A stretch of 64,000 nucleotides of DNA from Harmonia axyridis (Eukaryota; Arthropoda; Insecta; Coleoptera; Coccinellidae). The DNA lies in NCBI RefSeq assembly GCF_914767665.1, contig NC_059504.1, positions 33,573,720 through 33,637,719 on the forward strand, read 5' to 3'. Of this stretch, positions 1-8,099 are shown in pieces; position 1 is the stretch's first letter, and every line of letters starts with the position of its first letter. The translations under genes were made by a program, and so were the position numbers. A model generated the notes under the pieces. It was not told the DNA's origin and searched no databases. It worked only from the letters and a program-made list of their open reading frames with translations.

Positions 1-766
1 CACTCCCGGTATCAAAACCCTCGTCGGTTGGCGAATCTTTATGTGAATCAGATCTTGGATTCACGGCCAGCATATGTGTCTTCCTTGCCACAGTTGAAGA
101 AATTCGTCGCGACCGACGCATCAGAATGCCATTCATGCCATCAAGGCATTACCCATTTCAGATCTGGCTGACTTCCCCTTGTTTTCTCTAGCTTTGCGCA
201 ACCTCGATATACCATGTCGCCACTTGTTTGAGGGGCAGTTATCCTCTGATGACTTTCCCACTCTCGCTCAATTGCTGGAATTCACCAATCGACAGTTGCG
301 AGTGTTGGAGAGCGCTTCCGTCACCTCATCCAGTGCGCCGAAGGGATCATTGAGACCTCAATCTCCAGCAGACAGGGCATCTGTTCCCCCATGGTCTGTG
401 CCTTCATCCTCTGATGTTTACCCTCGCCGCCCTGCTTACGCTTGTGCGTGCCCTTCGTCGTCTTCCGCGTGTGTGTTTTGCTCGGCGAATCATTCTGTTC
501 GCCGGTGTCGTGAGTTCAAGGCCATGAATGCTGCCGCGGCATCTGCTGCCACTGTATTCCCTTCCGTTTCCCATTCTGGAAGGAAATCCCTTTCAACGGA
601 AGAACGTCCTTCGTCGACCTCTGTTTCATCAGAGCAGCCAATTGCTCGATCAGCGAGGATTTCGATGCGCCGGAGCCCTGAGGCGGCAGGTTCAGTATCG
701 TCTCGAGCTTCGCCAGCTTCACCACTCCTTCTTTTTTCCCACTCCTCTGGAAGTGGTTCCGAATGA
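1..766 (+). pseudogene. BEL/Pao gag (DUF1759-like with zinc knuckle), 5' incomplete
   Basis: This encodes the capsid part of a BEL/Pao polyprotein, which packages element RNA in the cytoplasm. The first 120 bases read NPRRLANLYVNQILDS, a DUF1759-type gag stretch. A frameshift near 120-180 moves the reading to the frame that continues with FSLALRNLD. A CCHC-like knuckle CVFCSANHSVRRC (C-x2-C-x3-H-x4-C) lies at about 474-512. The downstream Ser/Pro-rich linker is typical of the region between gag and protease. The start lies before the window and the frame is broken, so it is not functional here. Family assignment rests on order and motifs, not on a search. Confidence 0.8.
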
Positions 767-1413
767 CTGCACTGGTCATCTCGCGGTTGTCTCACTCCGT
801 CAAACAAACATCTGTCTTCGTCTTCCCGTCTGTTCTCTTCTTATCATCTGTCTTCATCTCCGCGGTCTTCCTTGCGTCAGACCAATTATCTGACTATCTC
901 ATGCCTACCGCTGGGATACGTCTTGATAACCAGCGGAATATCGTGTTCGGCCGTGCTCTCCTGGATTCCGGCTGCCAGCAGTACACGTGTCCTTTTCACC
1001 GACCACTGTTCATGATCGCATTCGACCTTGTTATCATCAGGCCTCTAGTCAAAACACTTTTCCTTCATTTTCAGCAGGGTCATCATCTGATGTGTCTTCT
1101 CCATCCCCTTCTCAGCCCAAAGTCCTTCTCAGAGGCCGCCTGCCATGTTCCTTCGGACAAGACTGATTCTTCTGATGCTTCTGCCCGTATCTCATCATCT
1201 GATGTGATAAGTTCTCCTGTTGTCACGGACCCTCTGAGCTCCCCGCCTCATTCAGATCAGGAATTTGTCAACATCGTTCGGCGTTTTTGGGAACTCGATA
1301 AAGTACCTGACGTGCTTCCTTTGACCCCTGCCGAGAAGGAGTGTGAAGTTCTGTATCGCGCTGAAGTCACTAGTGACTCCACTAGCAGATACACTGTTGG
1401 TTTGCCCTTGTAA
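763..1413 (+). pseudogene. BEL/Pao aspartic protease and linker remnant
   Basis: In retroelements of this type an aspartic protease cuts the polyprotein. The motif ALLDSGCQQ at about 955-981 matches the expected LLDSG-type active site. The stretch FVNIVRRFWELDKVPDV and PLTPAEKECE near 1264-1340 is the conserved linker ahead of the reverse transcriptase. Between them the reading is degenerate and probably in a shifted frame. It joins the reverse transcriptase region through another frame change at about 1413-1420. Assignment is by motif and position. Confidence 0.7.
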
Positions 1414-1419
1414 TCTTGT

Positions 1420-2310
1420 CGTCTGGGTACCTCTATCAATCTGGCGACTAGGCAGTTTCTTCGATTAGAACATCGTCTAGAAAATAACCCTGATCTTCGT
1501 GTCGCCTATCATAAGTTTATGCGAGATTATCTCTCAAGTGGTCACATGGAATTGGTTTCTGAAACATTTGACCATCCTCGATATGAACCTTATTATATTC
1601 CTCATCATCCTGTACACCGTCCAGATGATCCTGCTAATAAAATTCGAGTTGTCTTCAACGCCTCTTGCGCATCTGCTAATGGCAAATCCCTCAACGATCT
1701 TCTGCTTACCGGCCCGAAGTTGCAAGCGGACATTTCCACTCTTCTGCTTCGTTTTCGTCTACATCAATTTGTTTTTACTGCCGATATTAGACAGATGTAT
1801 CGACAGATCCTGATACGCCCTGAGCAAAGGGATTATCAACGCATCGTCTGGCGTTTCTCCAAACAGGAACCCCTCCAATATTATCGTCTGAACACAGTCA
1901 CCTATGGAGTTTCCTCGACTCCTTACCTAGCACTTAGAACCCTTCATCAGCTAGCTTCGGACGACGGACTCAGATTTCCTCCGGCAAGGCAAGTCTTACT
2001 GAATGAGATTTATGTCGATGACATCTTGACCGGCTGTTCATCCGAATCTGAAGCTCTTGAATTGCGAAAGCAAGTTCAAGACCTGCTCATGGCGGTTGGT
2101 TTTGAGCTGTGCAAATGGGCTACTAATCATCTTCCTCTGCTAGACGGTATCCCATCTGATCATCGTAGGGAATCCTCCTCTTTTGACCCCCTTCTTCTTG
2201 ACCGTGAACCAAGTCTCAAAATTCTGGGACTTGGATGGAATCCTGCATCTGATCACTTCTTTTATTCCGTCCGTTTAAACTCAACGACGTCACCAAACGG
2301 AATGTGCTGA
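1420..2310 (+). pseudogene. BEL/Pao reverse transcriptase
   Basis: This is the RNA-directed DNA polymerase domain of the BEL/Pao polyprotein. Conserved blocks appear in order: FMRDYLSSGHMELV, KIRVVFNASC, LNDLLLTGPKLQADI, ADIRQMYRQI, and the catalytic box YVDDILTG at about 2010-2033. The long uninterrupted part runs from 1519 to 2310. The preceding 100 bases continue the same protein (INLATRQFLRLEHRL). A frame change near 2310-2340 separates it from RNase H. The catalytic Asp pair is present, but the element as a whole is broken. Confidence 0.9.
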
Positions 2311-2341
2311 GTCAGATGCCCAGAATCTTCGATCCTATGAG

Positions 2342-3280
2342 ATGGTTAACTCCAGTCACCTTCTATGCCAAAATCTTCTTTCGTCAGCTCTGTCTACTTC
2401 ATCTAGAATGGGATCAACTTCCGAGATTCAAAACCGGTGGTTGCAGTTTCAATCCCAGCTTCCCACTCTGACAGAGCTTCACATACCACAATTCATCCCT
2501 GCCGTTTCTTCTTCTGCTCATCGCTTCATCGGCTTCTGTGATGCCTCTGAATCCGGCTTTGCTGCAGTCGTTTACCTAAGCACTCCTGCATCGTCCAGTC
2601 GATTCCACGTGTCTCTTCTAGCGGCCAAATCCAAAATTTCTCCTTGTGAGGCAATTTCCCTGCCTAGAACTGTGCGTGCCCATCTTCTCGCAAAACTCAT
2701 GCATCATTTGTCTACCCGCGTTTTTCAGAATCTCAGTGCTGACTGCATTGCCTTTTGCGATTCTTCCGTTGCCTTGTCGTGGATCCGTTGTGAGAGTCAC
2801 AGGTGGAAGACATTTGTTGGCAATCGAGTCGCTGAGATACAGGATTTGATTCTTTCTAATTGCGGGAGGCATATTATATCTGAAGACAATCCAGCTGATT
2901 GCGCCTCTCGAGGATTGATGCCCACAGATATTCATCACCACCCATTGTGGTGGCGCGGTCCTTCTTGGTTGTCTCTCGACTCATCCTCGTGGCCTCTTTC
3001 CTCTGTCGATTCATCTCAAACTGAACAGGTGGACGACGAAGCAAAGCCGATCTCCTCCTTAATGTTAGCAGCCATCTCCAATGAACCCACTGTGATAGAA
3101 TGTTTCTCTTCGTATCTTCGACTCAAGCGCGTAACTGCCTTTTGTCGACGTTTGATGGTAAATGCTCATAGTCCATCTTTCCCTCGCCCAGGTTTCCTAT
3201 CCTCTATTGAGTTTCAAGAAGCTGAAATTTGTTTGATACGTCTAGTTCAGAAGTAGTTTCAGCTTGAAATTTTGCGAACG
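2342..3280 (+). pseudogene. BEL/Pao RNase H region and start of integrase
   Basis: This domain removes the RNA strand during reverse transcription. Visible RNase H blocks are FCDASESGFAAVVY, IAFCDSSVALSWI and EDNPADCASRG, which carry the expected acidic residues. The tail FQEAEICLIRLVQK is the conserved lead-in to the BEL integrase. A TAG at 3254-3256 interrupts it, and the same frame goes on as FQLEILR before homology is lost at about 3280. Beyond that the sequence is copia-1, so integrase is missing. Confidence 0.85.
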
Positions 3281-3284
3281 TGCA

Positions 3285-3597
3285 CTGAAAGCTGTCCTAG
3301 TGGGTTACACCGCTACAGGATTATTGATGTGGCATCCAAGCTCGGGAGAGCTCTTCGAATCTCGACATGTGAGATCTAACGAGAAACTTGTCTACAAAGA
3401 TGTTTAAAGAAAACTACTATGACAATAGAGAAAAATTAGATACCTAGAAGAATATAATTGACTGGGATTGGATGAAAAAATCCAAAGAGATCAATGAGGT
3501 ACAACAAAAGATAGAGAAGGCTGAGCCGAGGAAACGAGGCAGTCCTAGAAAAGAAACTAAATCAAATATTCCATACTATTCACGTCCATGTTTAAAA
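3285..3597 (+). pseudogene. copia-1, piece 1: integrase C-terminal region
   Basis: Translation gives KAVLVGYTATGLLMWHPSSG, then ELFESRHVRSNEKLVYKDV, the Ty1/copia block that follows the integrase catalytic core. A polar linker (EKAEPRKRGSPRKETKS) follows, with a stop and a frame change. At 3598 it is cut by the inverted-repeat element. The next parts of the same element are at 11188-11301, 15922-16276 and 21232-22509. Gag, protease and most of integrase are missing because of the junction with the BEL element. Confidence 0.75.
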
Positions 3598-3711
3598 ATT
3601 AAGCAATTTATCACAGGAATTTGGACAGAAATAATAAATAATCAACTATGATTTTGCCAACGTTTCGGAACTTCTTGTTCCTTTTTCAAGGCTGAAAATA
3701 AAGCATTTATT
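3598..3711 (+). repeat. Left terminal inverted repeat
   Basis: It begins ATTAAGCAATTTATCACAGG and ends with AAAGCATTTATT. The reverse complement is at 11074-11187 with almost no mismatch. Confidence 0.9.
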
Positions 3712-4084
3712 TGTAGTGACTCGGTTTGCTCAGAGATGGCGCCATGGTGGTAATGCGCCACACAACATCGGCCCCGGCGTATTTAAAGGGGTCGACGCGA
3801 AGCAACCGATTCACTCACAGATTACGGATAACATAGATGGGACACTCCCCTACCTAAAGTAGAATCATTTGAAATTAACTCCCCCTGGCGACCGGGACAA
3901 GAACAAACTCGACAAACGCGGGAAATTTGAAGTGAGTGGTTTTCCTATACTTGTTTTGAATTTATTAACGAAATATTAAGCAATTCAAATGGAGTTTGGT
4001 GCTATGATAACCAAAAACCATTCGAATTTTTTTATAAATAACTGGTATAATATGTGATGATATTACATTTTGTGCAAATAAAAG

Positions 4085-4350
4085 TCGATAGTAGAATAAA
4101 CATATAATTTATTAGCAGTAAACAAAATAAAAAAAAACAATATATGTATCAATATATCAACATTGAAATAATAAAGGAGCATCAACATTAAATAAATAAA
4201 TTAGTTCAAACAATAAAAGAATAAATTAGTTTCAACAATAATAAAATTACTTTCAACAAAAATGAATAACATGAATAAATTAATTTGAATAAATAAATAA
4301 ATATATGAATAAATAAATAAATGAATATAAAATTGAATAAATAAATCATT
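4085..4350. repeat. A/T-rich simple sequence (AATA/GAAT type)
   Basis: Imperfect runs of AATAAATA and GAATAAAT inside the P element, without coding signal. Confidence 0.7.
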
Positions 4351-4580
4351 TCTTTTTTCTCTTTGTATCAAAGATCCTTTTTGCCCCTATTTTGATAGGA
4401 TCAATTACTTCTTCACTAGGGGAAGTTAGAAGGAACTTGGAAAATTTTGTGTCGGTACCACTCATAATTTCGTTTACCTGCTTGCACCACCAGTGCAAGG
4501 AACACCTTATTATTGTCTCACATACTTTTCCCCCAACATATGTTCATTACAATTTAACATTTTGAAGTCCAAATATTTCA

Positions 4581-5888
4581 TTAAAAACGTTTTAAATAGG
4601 GGGAAATGTTTTTTTTTTCACAAATTCGCGGAATAATATAGAAAAGGTAATTCAGAGAGTGCCGAAATAAAAATAATACACATTGCCCAGGTTTTGTCAA
4701 CTTTCCGTGTTTATACTGCCTTACCTGAATAAAATCCATGTCCCCCAATTCTTCACTGTTAAAGGTTAAATTTTTTTTACACTTATCACATTGTTTGATC
4801 AATTTATCTTTAAATGAAATTTTACAAATGAATCCACACATATAAACTAAAGTACATCTACTAAATTTTGATTTTTGTTCAAGGACTAATAATTTCGGAA
4901 TAACTATATTTAAATCTTCAAGCACAACATTTTGAGGTAAAGAAGAGGTTAAGGAAATTTTGATAAAACAAATGATTTTAGATTATCCAAATTATCTTCA
5001 CAGTTGGAACCTACAGAATGGGAGGACATGAAGTTATTCAAAGTAAGGCATTTAAAAGAGGACATAAACTGGCCAATATTTGGATTAGTGTTCCTTACAC
5101 CATGCCCTCGGATATAACTGAAAAAAATTTCAAGGCAATCTTGATTGAAAGCACCAGTCAAGATATACTTGAAACTTTTTTCAGTTAACAACCTCCTCTT
5201 AAAGTAAACGAAAGCTTTCAAAGTCAAAATAAAATTTTTTATGGTAGGTACCACCACAATTTTTTTTTTCATCATAAAAATACATGTTTTCAAAAAATTT
5301 TATTGATTTTTTCCAAAAGATTTCATGTTCTGATTTTGTGGTTATTGGTTCCTTCAAAAACTTACCCTGTGTATTTCGAATCTTTGATACATTGAGAGAA
5401 TCAATCAGTGCATACAGTACCTACAAAAAATCAAATGTTCATCAGAATTCAAAAACCAACAAACTAGAAACATACTACATCCTATAACTATTACTGAAAT
5501 ATATACTATGTAACGCCTAATTCTTAGTATCGTTTAAACCAGAATATACTACAGCTCCATTGGACATTACACATGGAACAAAAATTTAAGGGGTTTAAAT
5601 TTGAATAAAATTGAGTAATTCGATAAAATTTCCTGGAATACTGATTGTAGGTATGGCATTGTAAGTAAGACCACGATGGCTTCCTGGAAGATGATATTTT
5701 TTATCAAAATGTGAATGGCACACAAAATAACCTTCATAAATTCGATGCCTACTGAATTGTTGCCAATTTCTTGGTTGGATCATTTGGAGCCAGTTATTGA
5801 ATTAATCCAAATTACTCTTAGGGAAATGATTTCTTGTACTTGTCTCATCGGTACATCCTTGTACACAACATTTCTTTAGTCTAGGCAT
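4581..5888 (-). pseudogene. P-element transposase with THAP domain, internally deleted
   Basis: P transposases bind element DNA through an N-terminal THAP (C2CH) zinc finger and excise the element. The start is at 5888: MPRLKKCCVQGC carries the first Cys pair, and FVCHSHFDKKY and NAIPTISIPGN at about 5640-5730 complete the THAP domain. An in-frame TAA near 5810 interrupts it. After an apparent acceptor at about 5422, the exon LYALIDSLNVSKIRN leads into the C-terminal block CLEIFFSYIRGHGVRNTNPN (4949-5293). A frameshift then moves to 4581-4925 with CTLVYMCGFICK and CDKCKKN. The long catalytic middle is missing. Confidence 0.85.
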
Positions 5889-6221
5889 TCTGATAAAATG
5901 ATATATGCATTATTTATTCAATTGAAACTTGTTAGATTGAAGCACTTACCTCGAAATTTGGAAGTATATTTTTTTCTTCAAATGAATTTCTACGGCGTAC
6001 GAGAATTGTACTTAGTTGAAGAACTTCAATGACAAACGTCCATTTTCAGCTTCTAGGTTGAAATAATATTGCAAGAGCAAACCAAACGTAAACAAATGAC
6101 TTGCAGCGGTTTCAAGCAACCGGGACAAGAACTTAAACTTAATTTCGGGTAGGGGAAGGCGAGTGTTCTATCTATGTTATCCGTAATCTGTGGATTCACT
6201 TCTCACCAAATGGTGTGGGAA

Positions 6222-6297
6222 GGTATGTCTTAGGCAGAGATCGCTGGATAGCCTAACCGATGAGTCCATCAGCGATCTCGGGACGAAACACAATACC
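6222..6297 (+). ncRNA. Candidate hammerhead ribozyme (open stem III topology)
   Basis: Stem III could form between GGTA (6222-6225) and TACC (6294-6297) plus UGU (6226-6228) with ACA (6288-6290), leaving a 3-nt bulge. The cleavage triplet GTC ends at 6229. Stem I is TTAGGC (6230-6235) with GCCTAA (6251-6256). The core reads CCGATGA (6257-6263), where the consensus is CUGAUGA, so position U4 is changed. Stem II is GTCC/GGAC (6264-6267, 6281-6284), followed by GAAA. Loop I and loop II share a 10-nt perfect complement (6239-6248 with 6270-6279). Hammerheads are known from Penelope-like elements and retrozymes. Activity is not shown. Confidence 0.5.
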
Positions 6298-6349
6298 CCC
6301 GGGAGAGGGCGCACCTAAATATTGGCTCGAGAAAGACTCGCCAAATATT

Positions 6350-6540
6350 AATCTTAAATAGAAACATTGAACATTGGATTTCATACCTCATTATACAATT
6401 AATAAAATATACATATATTTAAAAAAGTTAGCCAAAGTTAAAAACATACGAACGGTTTCGACGTATGTCAGTCAATAGATTAAAAACAATGGAACTGAAT
6501 CGGAACTACATATGATGTGGTGCGATGTATCGTTGACACA
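6350..6540 (+). repeat. Inner continuation of the left inverted arm
   Basis: AATCTTAAATAG to CGTTGACACA is the inverted copy of 10880-11073, and shows that the two left-arm insertions are additions. Confidence 0.8.
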
Positions 6541-6557
6541 TATTCTCAAATTTAGTC

Positions 6558-6918
6558 TCCCGACATGGAATTTTATATACTAGGCCAGATTGCATGGAAG
6601 GGGGGGTTTTGTTTGTAAATAACTACAAACTTAAGCAGGATCAGGTTTGCCTTGTTAACAATAGTGGAGACGTCAATACAATGGCTAATACGGTGAACAG
6701 CATACACATTGTCTCACAGACTGAGGTGACAGCAAAGTTGAAATATTTCAAGCTCGCATTTTTCCCTGGATTGTCCTACATAATGTATTCAAGGGATTTG
6801 GTTGCAAGACCTCATTCTACAACATCGTTGACAATAATAAAAAAATTTTCACCAACATAAAAGACAAAACCCCCCCTTCCATGCAATCTGGCCTAGTATA
6901 TAAAATTCCATGTCGGGA
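6558..6918. repeat. 55-bp perfect inverted repeat with ~250-bp spacer
   Basis: 6558-6612 and 6864-6918 are exact reverse complements of each other over 55 bases. The spacer (6613-6863) holds an 88-codon open frame without recognisable similarity. The right arm includes the first codons of the GIY-YIG domain (KIPCR), so part of that domain was duplicated in inverted orientation. Confidence 0.85.
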
Positions 6919-7216
6919 TTGTGATAAGGTGTAGGTGGGCTAGACAAAACAATACTTAAAAGACAGGGTTATACAACACAAGAATGATGGAAAACTTTTA
7001 GAAGCCGAGAACAAAACTGCCCTCACACAGCATACACATAGAGAGGGACACAGATTTAATTTTGAAAATGTAACTATCCTAGATAGAGAACAGCATTACA
7101 TTAGACGTCGTTTGAGTGAAATGATATACATAAGAAGAAACAAGACAGTAAATTATAGAGAGGATACAAATAACTTAAGTACTGTATATGATTACATGAT
7201 ATCCAGGATAACGGTA
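6902..7216 (+). pseudogene. Penelope-like GIY-YIG endonuclease domain remnant
   Basis: Translation from 6902 gives KIPCRDCDKV, stop, VG, stop, TKQYLKDRVIQHKND, then KTALTQHTHREGHRFNFE and REQHYIRRRLSEMIYIRR. The spacing matches the GIY-YIG nuclease that ends Penelope-like polyproteins: a CDKVYVGQT-type motif, then an Arg-containing helix, then an ALxxH block. Two TAG codons break the catalytic strand. The reverse transcriptase that normally precedes it is absent. This nuclease nicks the target for reverse transcription, so this copy is dead. Confidence 0.75.
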
Positions 7217-7349
7217 CCTAACGGATAGTAATTTCGTGTTTGTCGCCAGATTGATGTTCGCCTCCTGTGTTTGTGTTTGTTTTATTTTTTGTGCTGTATA
7301 TTTGCTGGTTGGAATAGTTGAATAAGCCGAGACTAAATTTGAGAATATG

Positions 7350-7615
7350 TCGTCGGTTGAATGCAGAACTATACTAAGTCCGAAATTCATACTTTTCAGG
7401 AGACACATTATTTTGAATAAGTCAAGAGCTGATTAAAAATCTTCAAAAATTCTTTCATTTAGACATTCACCTTCAATATCCTGATTGTTTTGTGAGTTTC
7501 AAAATCCGTTCAAATTGTAATTTTTGAAAAATTGGGACATAATATAGTTTTGTATGGACATACGTTAGTTCTTCATATTCGAACTATTCTATGTCCACAA
7601 TAATACACCTATAGC
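7350..7615. repeat. Left subterminal repeats of the inverted-repeat element
   Basis: Motif copies of the form GAACTATxCTAxGTCC occur at 7364-7380 (AGAACTATACTAAGTCC) and 7584-7601, with a weaker copy near 7541-7560. Similar copies lie at the right inner end. The pattern resembles transposase-binding subterminal repeats. Confidence 0.5.
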
Positions 7616-7743
7616 GGGTTTCACGAAGCCTCGATTAGCTTAATTGTGGATTTAATTCGAAGGTTCCATCAAAAATGAACTGGGAATCGACATAGAATCG
7701 CACTAATTAGGCAATTATGAGCTGTCAAAGCTTCGTGAAACCC
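7616..7743. mobile_element. Small 128-bp inverted-repeat (MITE-like) sequence
   Basis: GGGTTTCACGAAGC at the left is the exact inverse of GCTTCGTGAAACCC at the right. The next 20 bases pair partially. There is no clear target duplication and no coding. Confidence 0.55.
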
Positions 7744-8099
7744 ATCATTAGAATACTATGAATAGTTTTCTTCTTGAACAAACGAACAAGATGAAAACGG
7801 AGAGTTTTGGTTGAATATAATATTTTTCACGTAATGGTCATGGTAAAGTTGAAATAAAGGATTCAAATATAATTTATTAACTAAATCCTATACATTTGGA
7901 TTATTTCAGTCTTTTAACGAAACAGTCTTGAAAATATTAAATAAACATCTTGTGAGATCAGAAAGAATAAATTTCATCTGAAATTTGAAGGAATTTAAAT
8001 TAAACTCTGCATAAAGTAAAAAAATATTAAAAATAACAAAAAAATTGTTGTGAGATCATTATTTAGTGATGAGCATCAGCTAGATATGATTAGGAACTT

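Larger units (their letters stand above)
1..3280 (+). mobile_element. BEL/Pao LTR retrotransposon, truncated at both ends
   Basis: Gag, protease, reverse transcriptase and RNase H remnants follow each other in the BEL/Pao order on the plus strand, in several frames. The 5' LTR and start of gag lie outside the window. The 3' end stops at the start of the integrase region (motif LIRLVQK), where copia-1 sequence begins at about 3285. No LTR is visible. The base composition is clearly richer in G+C than the flanking DNA. Confidence 0.9.
3816..6192 (-). mobile_element. P element with perfect 8-bp target duplication
   Basis: The element starts CACAGATTACGGATAACATAG and ends with its reverse complement (about 21 bp plus further inverted similarity, including CACTC and TACC blocks). 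GATTCACT stands at 3808-3815 and again at 6193-6200. An 8-bp duplication is the hallmark of P elements, and the THAP domain and P-type transposase blocks inside agree. At 2377 bp, with a shortened and frameshifted transposase, it is a non-autonomous copy. Confidence 0.92.
3712..6349 (+). mobile_element. ~253-bp non-coding insert with candidate ribozyme, split by a P element
   Basis: Compared with the right arm, the left arm has an extra segment here. Without the P element and its 8-bp duplication it is about 253 bp. It is flanked by TATT on both sides (3708-3711 and 6346-6349), suggesting a 4-bp target duplication. It holds a possible TATA box (TATTTAAA at 3780-3787) and the hammerhead-like fold at 6222-6297. 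No protein is encoded. It could be a retrozyme-like or Penelope-terminal sequence. The alternative is deletion from the right arm. Confidence 0.5.
6541..7349 (+). mobile_element. 809-bp insert with inverted ends carrying a Penelope GIY-YIG fragment
   Basis: In the right arm the sequence GACACA-TCGTCGG is continuous. In the left arm this 809-bp block lies between the two parts. Its ends are inverted: TATTCTCAAATTTAGTCTC on the left against GAGACTAAATTTGAGAATA on the right. Inside are a 55-bp inverted repeat and the GIY-YIG fragment. Penelope elements often insert with inverted terminal pieces, which fits but is an inference. Confidence 0.6.

Noticed and set aside
6594..6860. 88-codon plus-strand frame between the 55-bp inverted repeats
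   Set aside because: No family features and bounded by the repeat arms; probably fortuitous.
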